A stretch of DNA of 64,000 bases. Source: Phoronis australis (Eukaryota; Phoronida; Phoronidae). Position numbers and translations under genes: made by a program. Under the pieces are notes generated by a model. It was not told where the DNA came from. It worked only from the letters and a program-made list of their open reading frames with translations, and searched no databases. Below are positions 1 to 12,126 of this stretch, piece after piece (the stretch's first letter is position 1; every line of letters begins with the position of its first letter). The stretch lies in assembly GCA_002633005.1 (NCBI GenBank), contig NMRA01000338.1, positions 161,575 to 225,574 of the forward strand, given 5' to 3'.

Positions 1-770
1 AGCGCCGCTGCCGGTCGCCTAGGATATCGCGGGAGATTCTATACTTAGCCATAGTTCCGTTACGAACGCGCCGTGTTCCGAATTTGACACTTGAAATTGG
101 ATTTGAGCCCCCCCCAACACTAAAACTGCACACATTTAAATCTTTTTCATCCGTATAATTTTAATTACCGGGGTTAATTAATAAACTCACCATTTCCCTA
201 CGCTCTTACTGTTTTATTTTTTTGCGGCAGCCAAGGGGGGGGGGGGCCCGGGCCCTCTGGGCCCTCCCCCTAAATCTGCCTATGGAACAACCAGAGCAAA
301 GCTTCATCAAAGTTATCATTAGAGGTCGCAGCAATGATATACGATCACGCAAGACTTGCAAAAAGTAATCTTTGTTATTGTAGCTAACTTGCTCTCAAAC
401 AGACGCAGGTAAATAAATAAAAGAAAGCATACCTGATGAAGAATGACACTGACCATTTTCATAAACACTCTTAAATGGCAGGACAATTTTCAGTTAGCTT
501 CAAACCCACTACTCAATATTTGTTTGATAGTACCAATGAACTGCGTTATCTGGTGCACCTCCGATGACTGATTCGCCATTTAGCAATAACTTTGTTAAAA
601 ATCAGAAAGGTAAGTGAAGTTTCGGCGAAGTTTTGTTGAAGCTTCGGTAAACCAAAGTTGCCCTAATGGGAAAGCGCCATTAGGGTGGGATTTCCACTCA
701 AACCATTCCACTCTCAGAAGGTGTTATCGCCTCATGGGAAAGGAGACTCATTCCCAATGTTTTTACTATG
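1..770. other. No gene seen
   Basis: The first 100 bases are CpG-rich. A run of 13 G with GGGCCC at 236-270 belongs to a worn GC-rich MITE. Nothing else is recognisable. Confidence 0.6.
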
Positions 771-1190
771 TATGTAGTGAACCTACAGCACACGACAAAA
801 GTAATCAGACAAATACCATTACCCAGTCAAGTCAGCTATTTCTGACATGTCCAAGATTTTTACTTTATGGACACATTATATATGTAGTGAACCTACAGCA
901 CACAACAAAAGTAATCAGACAAATACCATTTCTCGGTCAAGTCAGCTATTTCTGTTAACATGTCCAAGATATTTACTTTACGGACACATTATATATGTAC
1001 TGAACCTACAGCACACGACAAAAGTAATCAGACGAATACCATTTCCCTATCAAGTCAGCTATTTCTGTTAACATGTCCAAGATTTTTACTTTATGGACAC
1101 ATTATATATGTAGTGAACCTACAGCACACAACAAAAGTAATCAGACACAATAACATTTCGCGTCAAGTCAGCTATCTTTGTTAATAAAAA
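771..1190 (+). repeat. 113 bp tandem repeat, four copies
   Basis: Units start TATGTAGTGAACCTACAGC at 771, 881, 994 and 1107, with shared CAAAAGTAATCAGAC, TCAAGTCAGCTATTT and AACATGTCCAAGAT. The overlapping ORFs here are repeat translations, not genes. Confidence 0.95.
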
Positions 1191-2576
1191 ATCAAATCAT
1201 GATTGGTAGTAGCTATAGGCCAGCAAAATTCTTATTACAGAATAGCTTAGCGACCTTACTAACTTTTTGCATTACTTCCTTCTACTTATCGGTTATGGAG
1301 GAAGCCCTACTATTAGTACACTGATAATGAATTTGGCTTGAGCAGATGAGATCCGTAACGGCAGAGAATTGCGGATTGTTTTGTATAAATACGTTTGGCA
1401 GGTTCTGTGCTTGAGCTTTGATACCTTAATTACAAAATTACAAAAAAGATGTTGAAATTCAATTTCATCTTCGCTATGACATTCAACCAGTTCACGCACA
1501 TGTTCATGAAAATTCGAGCCACAGGACGTTATGGCATTAATCGATTGAACAATTTGATTACTTGTAAGAATCAGAAATTCCAGAATGCCCATGAAGATAG
1601 ATTTCAACATCCAGTTCGAAAAATTATTCAACACCAAGTGAGGTGTAACAAATCATTCTGCACATGTCTAACTCAACTGAGAAGTGTTGCTGGCCCTATG
1701 TTTCGATAAGTAGATCTCAATACAGCAAAGTGTTTTCTACTTCACCAAAAGGAGATTTGAATCCAGGGTGGCATGTGGGAATTGAGAGATTGAAATTTAC
1801 AGGGTTATGAGGATGGGCTGATTTTTCTTTGGCATGAAACTGTCTGTCAAAAATACATTGAAAAGCATATTAAGACAAACAGGCTCATTCCAGAATATTG
1901 GGCAAATTTTGTTTTATACCCTCCCCCAAAAGTGAAACTACTACAGCAGTTCCATATAAGGCACTGGAGTTTCACTCGTTGTCAGTTTTCTATAATAAAC
2001 AGGAAAAGAATCTGACCAATAACTGCACAACAACTATTTACCAAGTGATCTTAGCACTAGGAGACAGAACCACTAATTACAATGTGGCATATTTCAGTTT
2101 TCTACATGGCTTCCTGAAGACAAATACAAAATTACATTCAGATCAATAGAGTTGAATTGAACATATGATAGCGAATCCTAGAACTCTGTGCCCTTGAAAT
2201 AATTTTACAAATGAATACATTTACTAATTTGTCTAACAACTTTTCGCCAAGATTTTTTTCTTTCCAGATGTGAAAAAAGACTCACAGTGGTAGTGACATA
2301 GCCAATGAGAGTTAATTTGGTTGAAAGATGAATAAAATCAGTCAACAGTAAATCTTCAATCTTTACCTAACTCCATTTGGTCCATGGTTTTATCAGCTGA
2401 AATTAGGAATGCTAAGTCGCCAAAAAAAATTTTAAAAATGGTTCTTCTCCACACGGGTGCCAACATGAACCAAAACACTGATTTTCAAGGACGATTTTGC
2501 ATTAGTCTAACTGGCACAATTGAGAAAGGTTTATCACTAATTAGTTGGATCCTTATAAGATTATTTATTAAAGAAT
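1191..2576. other. AT-rich spacer, no gene seen
   Basis: Short ORFs on both strands have no recognisable motifs, splice context or repeat structure. Confidence 0.6.
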
Positions 2577-2584
2577 CCCCACAC

Positions 2585-3072
2585 CAGGCCTTTATGCAGC
2601 GTATGTCCTGGGCGTCCAAATAGACATCCTAGCACTAATCTGGAGGCCCTGGCAAGGACGCCCAATGTATCATTTGGACACCCACTGTCAATAGGAATCT
2701 TTCAAGTTTGGACTCACACATTGCAATGAATACTAGGAAGCCTCTGAAGGCTCCAGTGGGGGCTCTTTTTTCAAAGCAAGAAGAAATATACAATGTATAT
2801 ACAAAGTATATGCATTGTTGCTATTTTGACACTTGATTGACAGCATTGTAAAAGTCTTGGTCTACACAGTTTTTTTTAGTAAAATGCTCACCATAGAAGG
2901 CTGTTTTATAAACTTAGATGTAAAAACCTTGATCTATGCATTTTTTGTAAAAAAATTTGTGTTTGGGGGTATTGCTGGGGGTGGGGGGTTACGCGTCGGA
3001 ATCATGGACGCCCTGGAATATTGGGAACCCCGTTTTGGACGCCCTATTTTCAAAATCCTGGATAAAGGCCTG
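2585..3072. mobile_element. hAT-like MITE with perfect 8 bp target duplication
   Basis: Terminal inverted repeats CAGGCCTTTATGCAG and CAGGCCTTTATCCAG (14 of 15) are flanked on both sides by CCCCACAC (2577-2584 and 3073-3080). At 488 bp it has no transposase; the ORFs inside are not recognisable. The 8 bp duplication and CAGG ends fit hAT. Confidence 0.85.
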
Positions 3073-3944
3073 CCCCACACTTTAGAATCGGTTAAAGAAT
3101 CGAAATACTTAGGCATCATGGTGAAAGTTCTCCAATTTCGGATGCTGAAAAATTAAATATTTTGCTCAAATTGAGCTAACCCTAAATTCTAGAAAGACAC
3201 TATAGTGGCCGTTCCAAATTCAAGAATCACCAAAAAGACAGCAAAATTACCTGCTCTGCAGATTGAAAGCAAATAATCCAAAATTTGACAGATGTGATGA
3301 ATGCCAAAATTACCCTTGCTCCAATTAAAAAAAAAAAGAAAACTCAGTTGTTGCAGAGGTTGCTGTGTCTTAAATTCTAATAGATTGATCTAAATTTGAG
3401 AATTTTTACAGGACCATCTTGGTGACCTCAAACAGTTCTCAACATGAGTAATGTCTAGAAGAAAGCACATTAGACTATGGGTATCTAAAATTGAATCCAT
3501 ACATAAGCATATGCAGAGATTGCTTACAAAGCTATGCTCCAACCACCTCAGAATATATGCTTCCACTGCATGGGATGGACCTCTTAGCTTATACAGCGTA
3601 TATGGAGCTATTGAACAAGTAGAAGAGATTGCTCCTCAGGTAATGAGAAGGTTTTAAGGCACATCTTCAGAAGTGCCGATGTGTCACACCTGGCCTCTCC
3701 TCGGCCATAAACACAAAGTTAACTTAGGCTGAAAATGTTTTACAAATGTAATAAAAAATCAGTGGTAAATAATTTTGATTGTGTCCAAGTCCCAAATTTT
3801 GTTAGGAATGGCACGGTAATATCAGATCGACTTACGACACACCAATAAATGGGACACACTACAGAAAAATAATTTTCTCTCAAGGACCGCTGTAGATTGC
3901 AGTAGATTGCAGGCTACATGTCAATGATGACTTCAGCCCAGTTT

Positions 3945-4575
3945 CCAGTGACAACTTCAGTAGCAAGCTATCTGTTTTCCTAGTGTAACACAGTGAGTGT
4001 GCCCATCTCTTCTTCAGGTGTACCCCTTAACATGTTGCCCTACTCCTCCCAGGCATTAATCTATCATGACCTAGGTCCACTATATTTATTTCTAATTTGT
4101 TGTAGTTGTTCTTGTTTTTGATGTCATAATACTCTGGAGAGAGTGTTCACACTTAAGGCCCTTTCATATTAACTTAACTCCGGTCTGAGCGGAGCGAACA
4201 GCGCAGTTAACTGGACCGTTCATACTGGCTTCGGTAGTTAATGACCATCGAAGTACGAGGGTTAATTGGTGACACTGACGTCATCGAAGTTATCGCAAGG
4301 TAGCGCTATATGATAAGATTTTTTTCAATGTGACAATTTGGGAAATTTAAATGTGCTAAATGACATCAAACTCATTTTTAAATCGATTGGTTATCATTAG
4401 AGCAAAAAATAAGTAGTTATCAGTGACGGCACTACTCTGTATGACTGCAACAGTGGCACCTGGCAATAACTTCGATTGGATTGGAGTTAAGCGTTCATAC
4501 TGACTGCAACTCCCCAAATCATCAACGCATCGACGTTAGTATGAAAGGCCCTTCTAACCAAGAAGAATAATCTTC
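3945..4575 (+). mobile_element. LINE 3' tail interrupted by a MITE
   Basis: AGCAAGCTATCTG, TAGTTGTTCT and CTGGAGAGAGTGTTCACACTTA parallel the LINE 3' end at 39590-39835. There the sequence continues straight into ACCAAGAAGAAG, whereas here a 397 bp MITE sits between CACTTA and ACCAAGAAGAA. Confidence 0.8.
4156..4552. mobile_element. Harbinger-like MITE nested in the LINE tail
   Basis: Inverted ends AGGCCCTTTCATATTAAC and AGGGCCTTTCATACTAAC. Flanks are TTA on the left and CTA on the right, consistent with a 3 bp TWA-type target. Contains GTTCATACT subterminal motifs and a CRE palindrome TGACGTCA near 4276. Confidence 0.75.
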
Positions 4576-4942
4576 AGGACTGGCCTATACCCTCTCAATA
4601 CAAAATAAGACCATTGTTTACTTCCTGGACCAGAACAATAGACCACCTGTCTACACCAGCAGGTGTCACTCCACAGTTCAGGGTGTTACCAATAAATAAT
4701 CCAAGATCTGCTTGGCTCCTAATTAGCAAGCACAGTGAGATGTCAGACAAGCCACAGGAAGGCCAAATTAAGTTGCATATGTGACTACAGAGAGTACAGA
4801 TGTTAAGAATTACAAATAAATAATCCATGAATATGATGTGTAAACTCAGCTATTGATTGGCATTAAACCCATTGGAGAGCTGACTAGCACAGCTATATGG
4901 AAGTAAGTATTATGGAGAGTCTTGGAAAACAGTATCTTTTCT

Positions 4943-5204
4943 TCAGTTGTTCACTACACCTCTTCCTTTAGCTTCTTGACAATCAGTAGTCAAATTACAT
5001 ACTAGGGGAGAGCAGGGAAGGAAATTTAAAGAGCACAGTAATGACCCTCCAATAAAGAGCACACAGTAGGACAGACACATTAGAAACACAACCCATTCCA
5101 CAATAGCTTGTGCTATGTCAATAGATGTACAAGAACCACCAGGCATTATCATGAATGTTAATCTAAATTCCTTTCTGAGAAGCACACCAGCAATGTATGA
5201 GGGG
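4943..5204 (-). CDS. Candidate last exon of a multi-pass membrane protein
   Basis: Minus-strand acceptor TTTTGCCCTTTCAG precedes an open frame of 86 codons ending in TGA. It encodes PSYIAGVLLRKEFRLTFM, then a long hydrophobic helix AIVEWVVFLMCLSYCVLFI and a Cys-rich tail with an NLT sequon. The A-I-x-E-W start of the last helix resembles the Frag1/DRAM/TMEM150 family, but this is a weak resemblance. I could not find the upstream exons, which would lie at higher coordinates and may be interrupted by the foldback region at 5230-7200. Confidence 0.35.
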
Positions 5205-5229
5205 CTGAAAGGGCAAAAATTTTCAAAAA

Positions 5230-7200
5230 AGAAAACCAACCCTGTTTTGTAATTAATCATATTTTGTAAATTTAATACTACATAAAAATCATTCCTGTTT
5301 TGTAAATTCAATAGCTCACTTGTGAGTTTCTCGTTAGTCAACGTGACGTCACCGGAAGGGGGGCAAAACCCGCCATATTGCTCTTGTTTTGCCCCGAGTC
5401 TTTGCTACACACGCTAAATCTTACTGGATTTCTTATGGTGAATTTTACGCTTAAAACGTTAACACAACTTAAGAGATGGTAGATGGATCGTGGAATAACT
5501 GTCAATAGATGAAGAAAATGTGAAGTTGTTGTGTTGTGCGAAGCTATGAACGGACTGAAATTGGAACTCAACCCGGTCTAGGCCTGAAGGCCGCATGCAT
5601 ACAGCTTTAAAGGGGTGATAGTATATCCCCATAAAAAGTTTAACGCACTTCAAAATACAGCAAATAAAATGAAATGAAACATGCATATGTGCACATGGAG
5701 TTATAATTAACGCATATCCTGACTCTGGATACAATTTAGTCTACAAATAACTTGAACATATCCATGAAAACCTCGCGGTTCGCTCGAGTTTCTCTCACTG
5801 GGCGCCATTTTGAGGAAGTTATGTGAAATCACACCAGTTGACGAACAAAAAGTCCAAGGGACACAAATCTTGCAAATTTCACGTGATATTTTCTCATGGT
5901 ATTTTGCAAGTGTCACGTGCCAGGTCTCGTGTTTCGCTCAGTCTTGCGCTAGCCTTTGCCTCATACTCACCTGACTCAGTTGAAATACTTTGAACTTATC
6001 GCGCGCGCTGTCTAAGTTAACAGTAATCACAAAGTGGAGTTGGAATTTGTCACCTGAATTCCCGTAGCTATGCTTCATTAAAGATATGTTTAGAAGCAGA
6101 AAGGACCACTGAAGAAAGTAAGCACCTTCTTAGGTGATAATTTTAGATGTAGAATGTATTTTTGACGAGGTGAAAACTTAATCAGTGAGCGATTTCGCCT
6201 ACTGCCCGTTTAAAATACACTGGATTAAATTAGTACAGAACGCGATAGAACGTATTGTAGTGTGAATCTGAATTTTATTTGCCATAACAGCAATGCTTGT
6301 TTGGCATTTTTCGAACTAAACGGCTAAAAACTCAAAGAAAATAACAGAATACACTCTGCTACCGTATTGGGCAAATGACCAAACGACAGGTTTTTGCCCC
6401 ACTTCCCGTGACGTCACAGTTAAGTCTCACATAATCTCGCGTTGTTGTTATAAACTCGCAAAAGGACTATTCTATATGAAACAGCACTGTTTAGAAGCGA
6501 AACTGCAGTTTTGGAGAATAGAGCGTGTTTTATAAAATCGATTCTGTTTTGTCAATCCTGTCAGCAATTCCCAAAACTAACCCTGTTACAAAAACCGATC
6601 GAACTTATTAAATCAAGTCTGTTTCATCAATCCTGTCGGTGATTCCTAAAACTAATCCTGCTATGAAAGGCCGAGGCCTGCATCATTAATAACGTTGCTC
6701 CTTCCAATAGGCAGATCCAAAGCCTTCAAGACAAATGCTCAAGGTTGTTCCTATTTCCATCATAAAAAGTGTTTGCAAGAATCTGTTATTGAATACTTTT
6801 AACAACCAGTGCCAGGGTGAGCTCCATCATTTTCAGTCATGTGAAAAACTTAGTTTTGCTACCCACAGACAGAATTTGCAAATTAGAATCTCTGAAATGT
6901 AATAACTTTCCATTTAACACATGGATTTTATACGCTTCAGTGGTTTATGAACGTTGACTGAATCTCCGTAACAGGATTGAATTAATGCCTGTAACATGAA
7001 TCTTTAAAACAGCATCTGACTTTATAAAAGCAATGAATCTTCTGAACAGGATGGATTTCATTGAGTTGAATTGAATTTTTGAACTAAGATGAATTATTTT
7101 AAATTGGGTTGAATTAATTAAGTAGAATTGAGTTTACGAAACAGGGTTTAATTAAGGATTGAGTTTATTAAATAGAGTTGAACTTACAAAACAAAGTTGA
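5230..7200. mobile_element. Large foldback-like region with inverted arrays and inner inverted repeats
   Basis: CCCTGTTTTGTAAT-type units on the left (5240-5310) and in part at 6535-6665 are matched by inverted ACAAAACAGGGTT/GAATTAA-type units at 6960-7200. Inside, CGTGACGTCACCGGAAGGG (5342) is inverted at 6391-6417, each with a perfect TGACGTCA. No coding frame recognised. The outer limits are uncertain. Confidence 0.5.
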
Positions 7201-7251
7201 TTTTCTTTTTTACACAATTTTTTCCCTTTCTGCCCCTCATAGCAATGACTC

Positions 7252-7666
7252 TAAAGCCCCGTTTAGACTTTTGGCCCGGCGCAACTGACACAGAGCAAAT
7301 TGACCCGTGTCAAGCGGCCGTTTACACACACAACTCACTAACTGTGGCAAGACGGAAATTGAAGGCTGGAGAGACTGGATCGCACATGCACAAATGACGA
7401 GAGTTGCAGAGACAAAGAACCCGTATGAAGGTCATTGCACAAACACAGTAGAGATGATCCTTTCCGCCTTGCTCCAGTTTCGCGTTTAGACTTATAATTG
7501 ACACGACGCAAGATATTCGGGCACAAATTGCTCTACCTCACAAACGGGTGGCAAAAATTTGTCACCGCGGTGTCAATTTGCTCCGTGTCAGTCCATTTAC
7601 ACACTAGAACAACTCGTTCCGTGTCAGTTGATCCGTGTCAACTTTTTAAGTGTAAACGGCACTTTA
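7252..7666. mobile_element. MITE with TAAAG ends (415 bp)
   Basis: Left end TAAAGCCCCGTTTAGACTT and inverted right end TAAAGTGCCGTTTACACTT (16 of 19). Subterminal GTGTCA(A/G)TTGACAC-like motifs recur throughout. A TA target, as for Tc1/mariner, is possible but not proven. Confidence 0.65.
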
Positions 7667-8698
7667 CTGTTTATATTTGCATTCAAAACGTCTCTTGGTC
7701 TAGAGTTGAATTTGATTTGAATAAAAATTTCAACAAGAAAGATGTTTATTCCCTTCCTTACTTCATTACACAAGATCCAAAAACTAGGAGACAAAAGTTC
7801 CGATTGTCAAAAAGAATCATAAACGTAAAGGAAGACAATGCTTGCTTTTTTGTAAAAAGGCAAACTGTGGCACTATAACACATTTTTTGGAGTGTGATTC
7901 TTTATTGTTCTTATCGGCATGCTATCTTAGTGTGCTAGTCCACATGTTGATATCCTTGGTGCAAATGGCTGAAACCATCTTGGTAAAAAGGGAGCAGTAC
8001 TGAGTTAATGTCATTTTAATGAACTAAACACATCATTGAATAGTTTAATTTAATTATCTCCCTGAAATAAGAATGCCATTAGTCTGTTATATGCACTAAG
8101 TTTCAGTCATATGTCTCAACTTTGAATACTAAGAAGCCTGTTGGCCTGCACTCTCAGCATTTTCAGCAACTGTTAAAACTCACTTTTCTTTTTTCACAAG
8201 TTAGCAAACGGATCACAACAAGACTTTTATCCCAATTGTTCACTAGCTGTGTTTTGATGTTCAGTCATACACTACTAGCTAGCCAGCTGGCTAATCTTAA
8301 GATGGCCAACAATTTCCCAAGTAGTATGTTTCAGATGACTTCTGGCTTGATATGTTACTTTTTATTTGTTTTCATTACCTCATTACAAATTTCAATACTT
8401 TAAGTACATAAAATCATCAATTTCATATCAAAAACATCATAAACCAATTCCATCAGTCGATCAGGTCTCAAATTAGAACACCAGCGAACACTTAATTACT
8501 TGATTTCGAATTCCGAGTATTTATTGGTCGATACATACTATATGAAATTGGACAACCAATCACAGCCCTAATCATCCTTCATTGTGTTTAGTGGGCAAAG
8601 TCGCAAGATATTGCTGCTCATTTTCCCGTGATTTATGGTATTATCAGCAATTGCGAGGCATTTCGTTTGTGGCGGATCTGACAACTTGGTAGTATTTT

Positions 8699-8985
8699 AA
8701 GGTACCTAAATTACACGGCAAATGGACTGCTAACACTGTGTCGGATGCAATAATCACTATTTCGCACTATTTACCCAGTAAGCCGATGAGTCCGTGACCG
8801 TATATTCGGCATGTTTTATCAGAGTGAAGTTAGTGAACCGTGTTTGGCAGTCTGTGTGTCATGTTTCAACATGAATGAGTCCCTGACTGTGTATATTGGG
8901 TGAATGGATTCCGTGTATGTGAGTCCGTGTTTTTGCCTCCGATACAGTGTTTAGCAGTCCGTTAAACATGTAGTTTAGGTACCTT
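8699..8985. mobile_element. 287 bp MITE with AAGGTACCTAAA ends
   Basis: Left AAGGTACCTAAATTACACGG, inverted right AAGGTACCTAAACTACATG. The inside is made of loose repeats of GAGTCCGTGTTT. GTATTT on both flanks may be the target duplication. Confidence 0.75.
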
Positions 8986-9575
8986 GTATTTGACCACGCT
9001 GTGACTTTTGGCTTTTCCGAGGGATATCGGCCAGAAGCTCAGCTATAGCACAACACTGTATAAGAAACTTGCGTCTTGTTGGACGTGACACAATGGCACT
9101 GGGTACAATCATACGTCACACTCATGTATGTGGAGTGTGGAGCTAAGAAACTTTCAACTGAATTTGCCTTTCTTTTTATATTCCCGGGTTTTTTTTGAGG
9201 ATACTGAATTCAATGTTGTGAAATGCAGTGTTATAAAGGAAGGTTTAATGATGCTGTCAAAGTAGCCACTTGCCAAAACAAGGTAAATGGTGGTTTTAAG
9301 CACTTTCACCCCTCACCCTTGCTTATCATCACCAATTATCCTCCTTGGTCACATAACCCCCCTTCTTCTGAAAAAATAATAAGCTATCAACATTACAAGG
9401 CTTTTGTTCTGACACTGTGAATTCAAAGTAAATATTTGGACTAAAAAGGAGACCTGTAAGTTAATTAAATACTGTGGTCTAAAATTATGGAAATGCTTGT
9501 AAGGAAAGATGCCCTTTGCTCATATCATTGTATATAAAACAGTGAGCTTGTTGTCAAGTTGAATAGATTATCGTT

Positions 9576-9679
9576 AATAGTCATTTATAGGGGTATTACA
9601 CTTAGAGAACCTGTTTTCTCCGCTGAATTACTGGCGATAAAGTGGTTCTCAAAATCCGGGACCCCTATAAGTGACTATT
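9576..9679. mobile_element. 104 bp inverted-repeat element (AATAGTC ends)
   Basis: AATAGTCATTTATAGGGGT is inverted at 9661-9679 with one mismatch; GAGAACC and its inverse GGTTCTC lie further in, so nearly the whole element folds. Confidence 0.65.
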
Positions 9680-11578
9680 TTGTAAACAGCAAATCCATTG
9701 TGATTTTAATGAATTGCGCAATGTGGAATATTATATTTCAAAAATCACCAAAAGATTAATGATACCATTTACAAAATTCATAGGTCTATATGTAAGAAAG
9801 GATATCACTATATCACCACTTCAAATTTATGATACCGTCATATTTGCTTCAAATAAAGCTTTGTGCAAAATCGATTACAAGAGCCCCCAAGCTTGCTACA
9901 AATAGATTTTTGATGAGTAGCAAAGTAGCTTCAGTATTTTGATGAGTGATTAAACAAACATGACTCCTAGCAACAAATACCACTGGTCACTTTGTACATT
10001 AAAGATTCTTCAATTTCAGACAAAACTAGTTTGCTAAAATAGCCTCATTTTCTTTACTTCAGGTTTATGACAGTGCTGTCTAATCTTTTTTCACCATGGG
10101 CCACTTAGAAGAAATTATGTAAGGCCAGCAATGAGACAATATATTGGCCATACATAATTTCTCTATATATACAGGTTTTTGCCAACTGTCATTTATTCTG
10201 CTGTGTATGGTAGCAGCTAGTATAATACTGTGGCCACTAAATAACCAGGACAGTATGACAGGGGAAAGAGGAGAAGTAAATTCTAGCATTTAAATATCCT
10301 AAGTATTCAACAAGTTTGTAAAGATACACTTTATTTTAACTTCAACAGTGGTGCATTGAATGAGAGCATTAAGATGTTATTTTATAGCTGATAGGTCTGG
10401 AGTATGTTCTATGTGTGCACCACGAAGTAGCAGAAGAGCAAGTGACAGTCATTTTTTCTAGTTCCCAGTCTGTTTTTGTTGAAATTCAAATTTGAAAACA
10501 TTTGTTGGCATATTTAACAAAAGAGACATGTCATCGCTATGCAAAGCGCCTAATCAGTGGATCATATCCTAGCTTCCACAAAATCCCAGAAGCATTAGTA
10601 GCTGGTGTTGGATCTTCAGGAAATCCTACAAATGTACTCTACAAATCCTCATCAGCAAGAGGGTATGAAAATTAATTATTTTGCTGAAAGTCAGAGTTTG
10701 TAATTTTAGAAGTAGGCAATGTTTAACCATGATCCAAAATTTAAGTGTTAGGATCAACAGAAAGGATCATCCCCTCAATGTTACGCAATATGGAGACACA
10801 TGAAAACATTCCCTCTGGTGCCTTGGCCTAGGTCTTCAGTTCCAACTTAATTCCTGTATACATGTCTCTGTATGTTATATGTGTTTATTAATAAATGAAA
10901 AAAGGTTTCAGGTATTTGGTACACTGGGCCCATCTAAGTGCCTGCGTACGTCTGATGCAATGTGTATGAGATCACTTGCAATATTATTTTTCTTGATGAG
11001 AAATCATGCAAAGTAATCTAGTTTTCTGTCAAAATCACAAATAATCTACATGTAGGTGTTGAGTTTTGCAAACATAATTGCCGTTGTTTATCCATACAGA
11101 ATGGTTTCTCAATACCATTACCCTTTTAGTTGACCATTTGCCTTTCTCAGAAGCTATTAAGAACAATCACATTATTTGTCATCACATTTTACGAGCTAGC
11201 TACAGTTTCAAATGACAGATCTAGATTCCCTATAAAAATCCTCATAGTTCTATTCCCATACAATTGGAAAATCAATCCATAATAAAACCTTTCCAGGAAC
11301 AGCAGTAATCAATATTAAAACAAAAGGCCGATTCTTCTAAGTGATCTAACCATAACATTAGTGAACTCATTAAAGCTTATGAAGTAAATCATTAACAGTG
11401 GGGAGTGGTTGACATACCTATTCATTATTCATGATGCCTAGTGTTGAACTCAAGAACATTACCACCACAAGGTTCTAATGTATTAGCCTTGTACACACCA
11501 AAGCAGTCACAACTTTTAGAACTGATTTAAAGGTTCAATTCTTGGTGCACATTGTACCAGACTCGCTCATGTGAGCCC

Positions 11579-11742
11579 CTGGAAGGACGGATCCAGGACT
11601 TTGAGTTGGGGGGGGGCCAGGGCAGAGTATTAGTCAGGACTTTGGCTGTCAGACGTTCACACCCCCGAACTGCCAAATGGAATTTGGGAGAATTTTAGGG
11701 GGCCATGGCCCGCTTGCCCCCCCCCCTCTAAATCTGCCACTG
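11579..11742. mobile_element. GC-rich MITE, 5 bp target duplication AGCCC
   Basis: Ends CTGGAAGGACGGATCCAG and (inverted) CAGTGGCAGATTTAGAGG with G and C tracts inside. AGCCC occurs directly on both sides. Confidence 0.7.
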
Positions 11743-12076
11743 AGCCCATTGCACTGATCAGCTGAAACCAATTTCATGCTTTATTAGTTAAAACTGAGTT
11801 GAGGAGTTAGACCTGACTGAATGGTGGTAGATATGTTATTTCATTTTTAAAGCAGCATTTTAAAGTAATGCAAATGCTCAAAATTTATCCAAATTTGATG
11901 TGGATAGATGACAGCACTCATCAATGCTTTATCATTCAAACATTTCACAAATAGGGAAATAAAAATTTTCTTGCAGGAGTTTTGATATCAAAAAATTTGA
12001 CAAAGACTGCAGAATTTTATAGTAATTGAAATAAACATAGATGGATTGATGATCTTCCGTATATTGATTCTATTTA

Positions 12077-12126
12077 ATGTAGGGATACTGTCATGAGCAC
12101 ATGTGCTCATGACAGTATCCCTACAT
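12077..12126. repeat. 50 bp perfect palindrome without spacer
   Basis: The 25 bp arm from ATGTAGGGATACTGTC to GAGCACA is exactly inverted across the centre at 12101/12102. No target duplication is obvious. Confidence 0.97.

Noticed and set aside
614-1184. Overlapping open frames of 74-114 codons
   Set aside because: They translate the 113 bp tandem repeat in shifted registers; no independent gene evidence.
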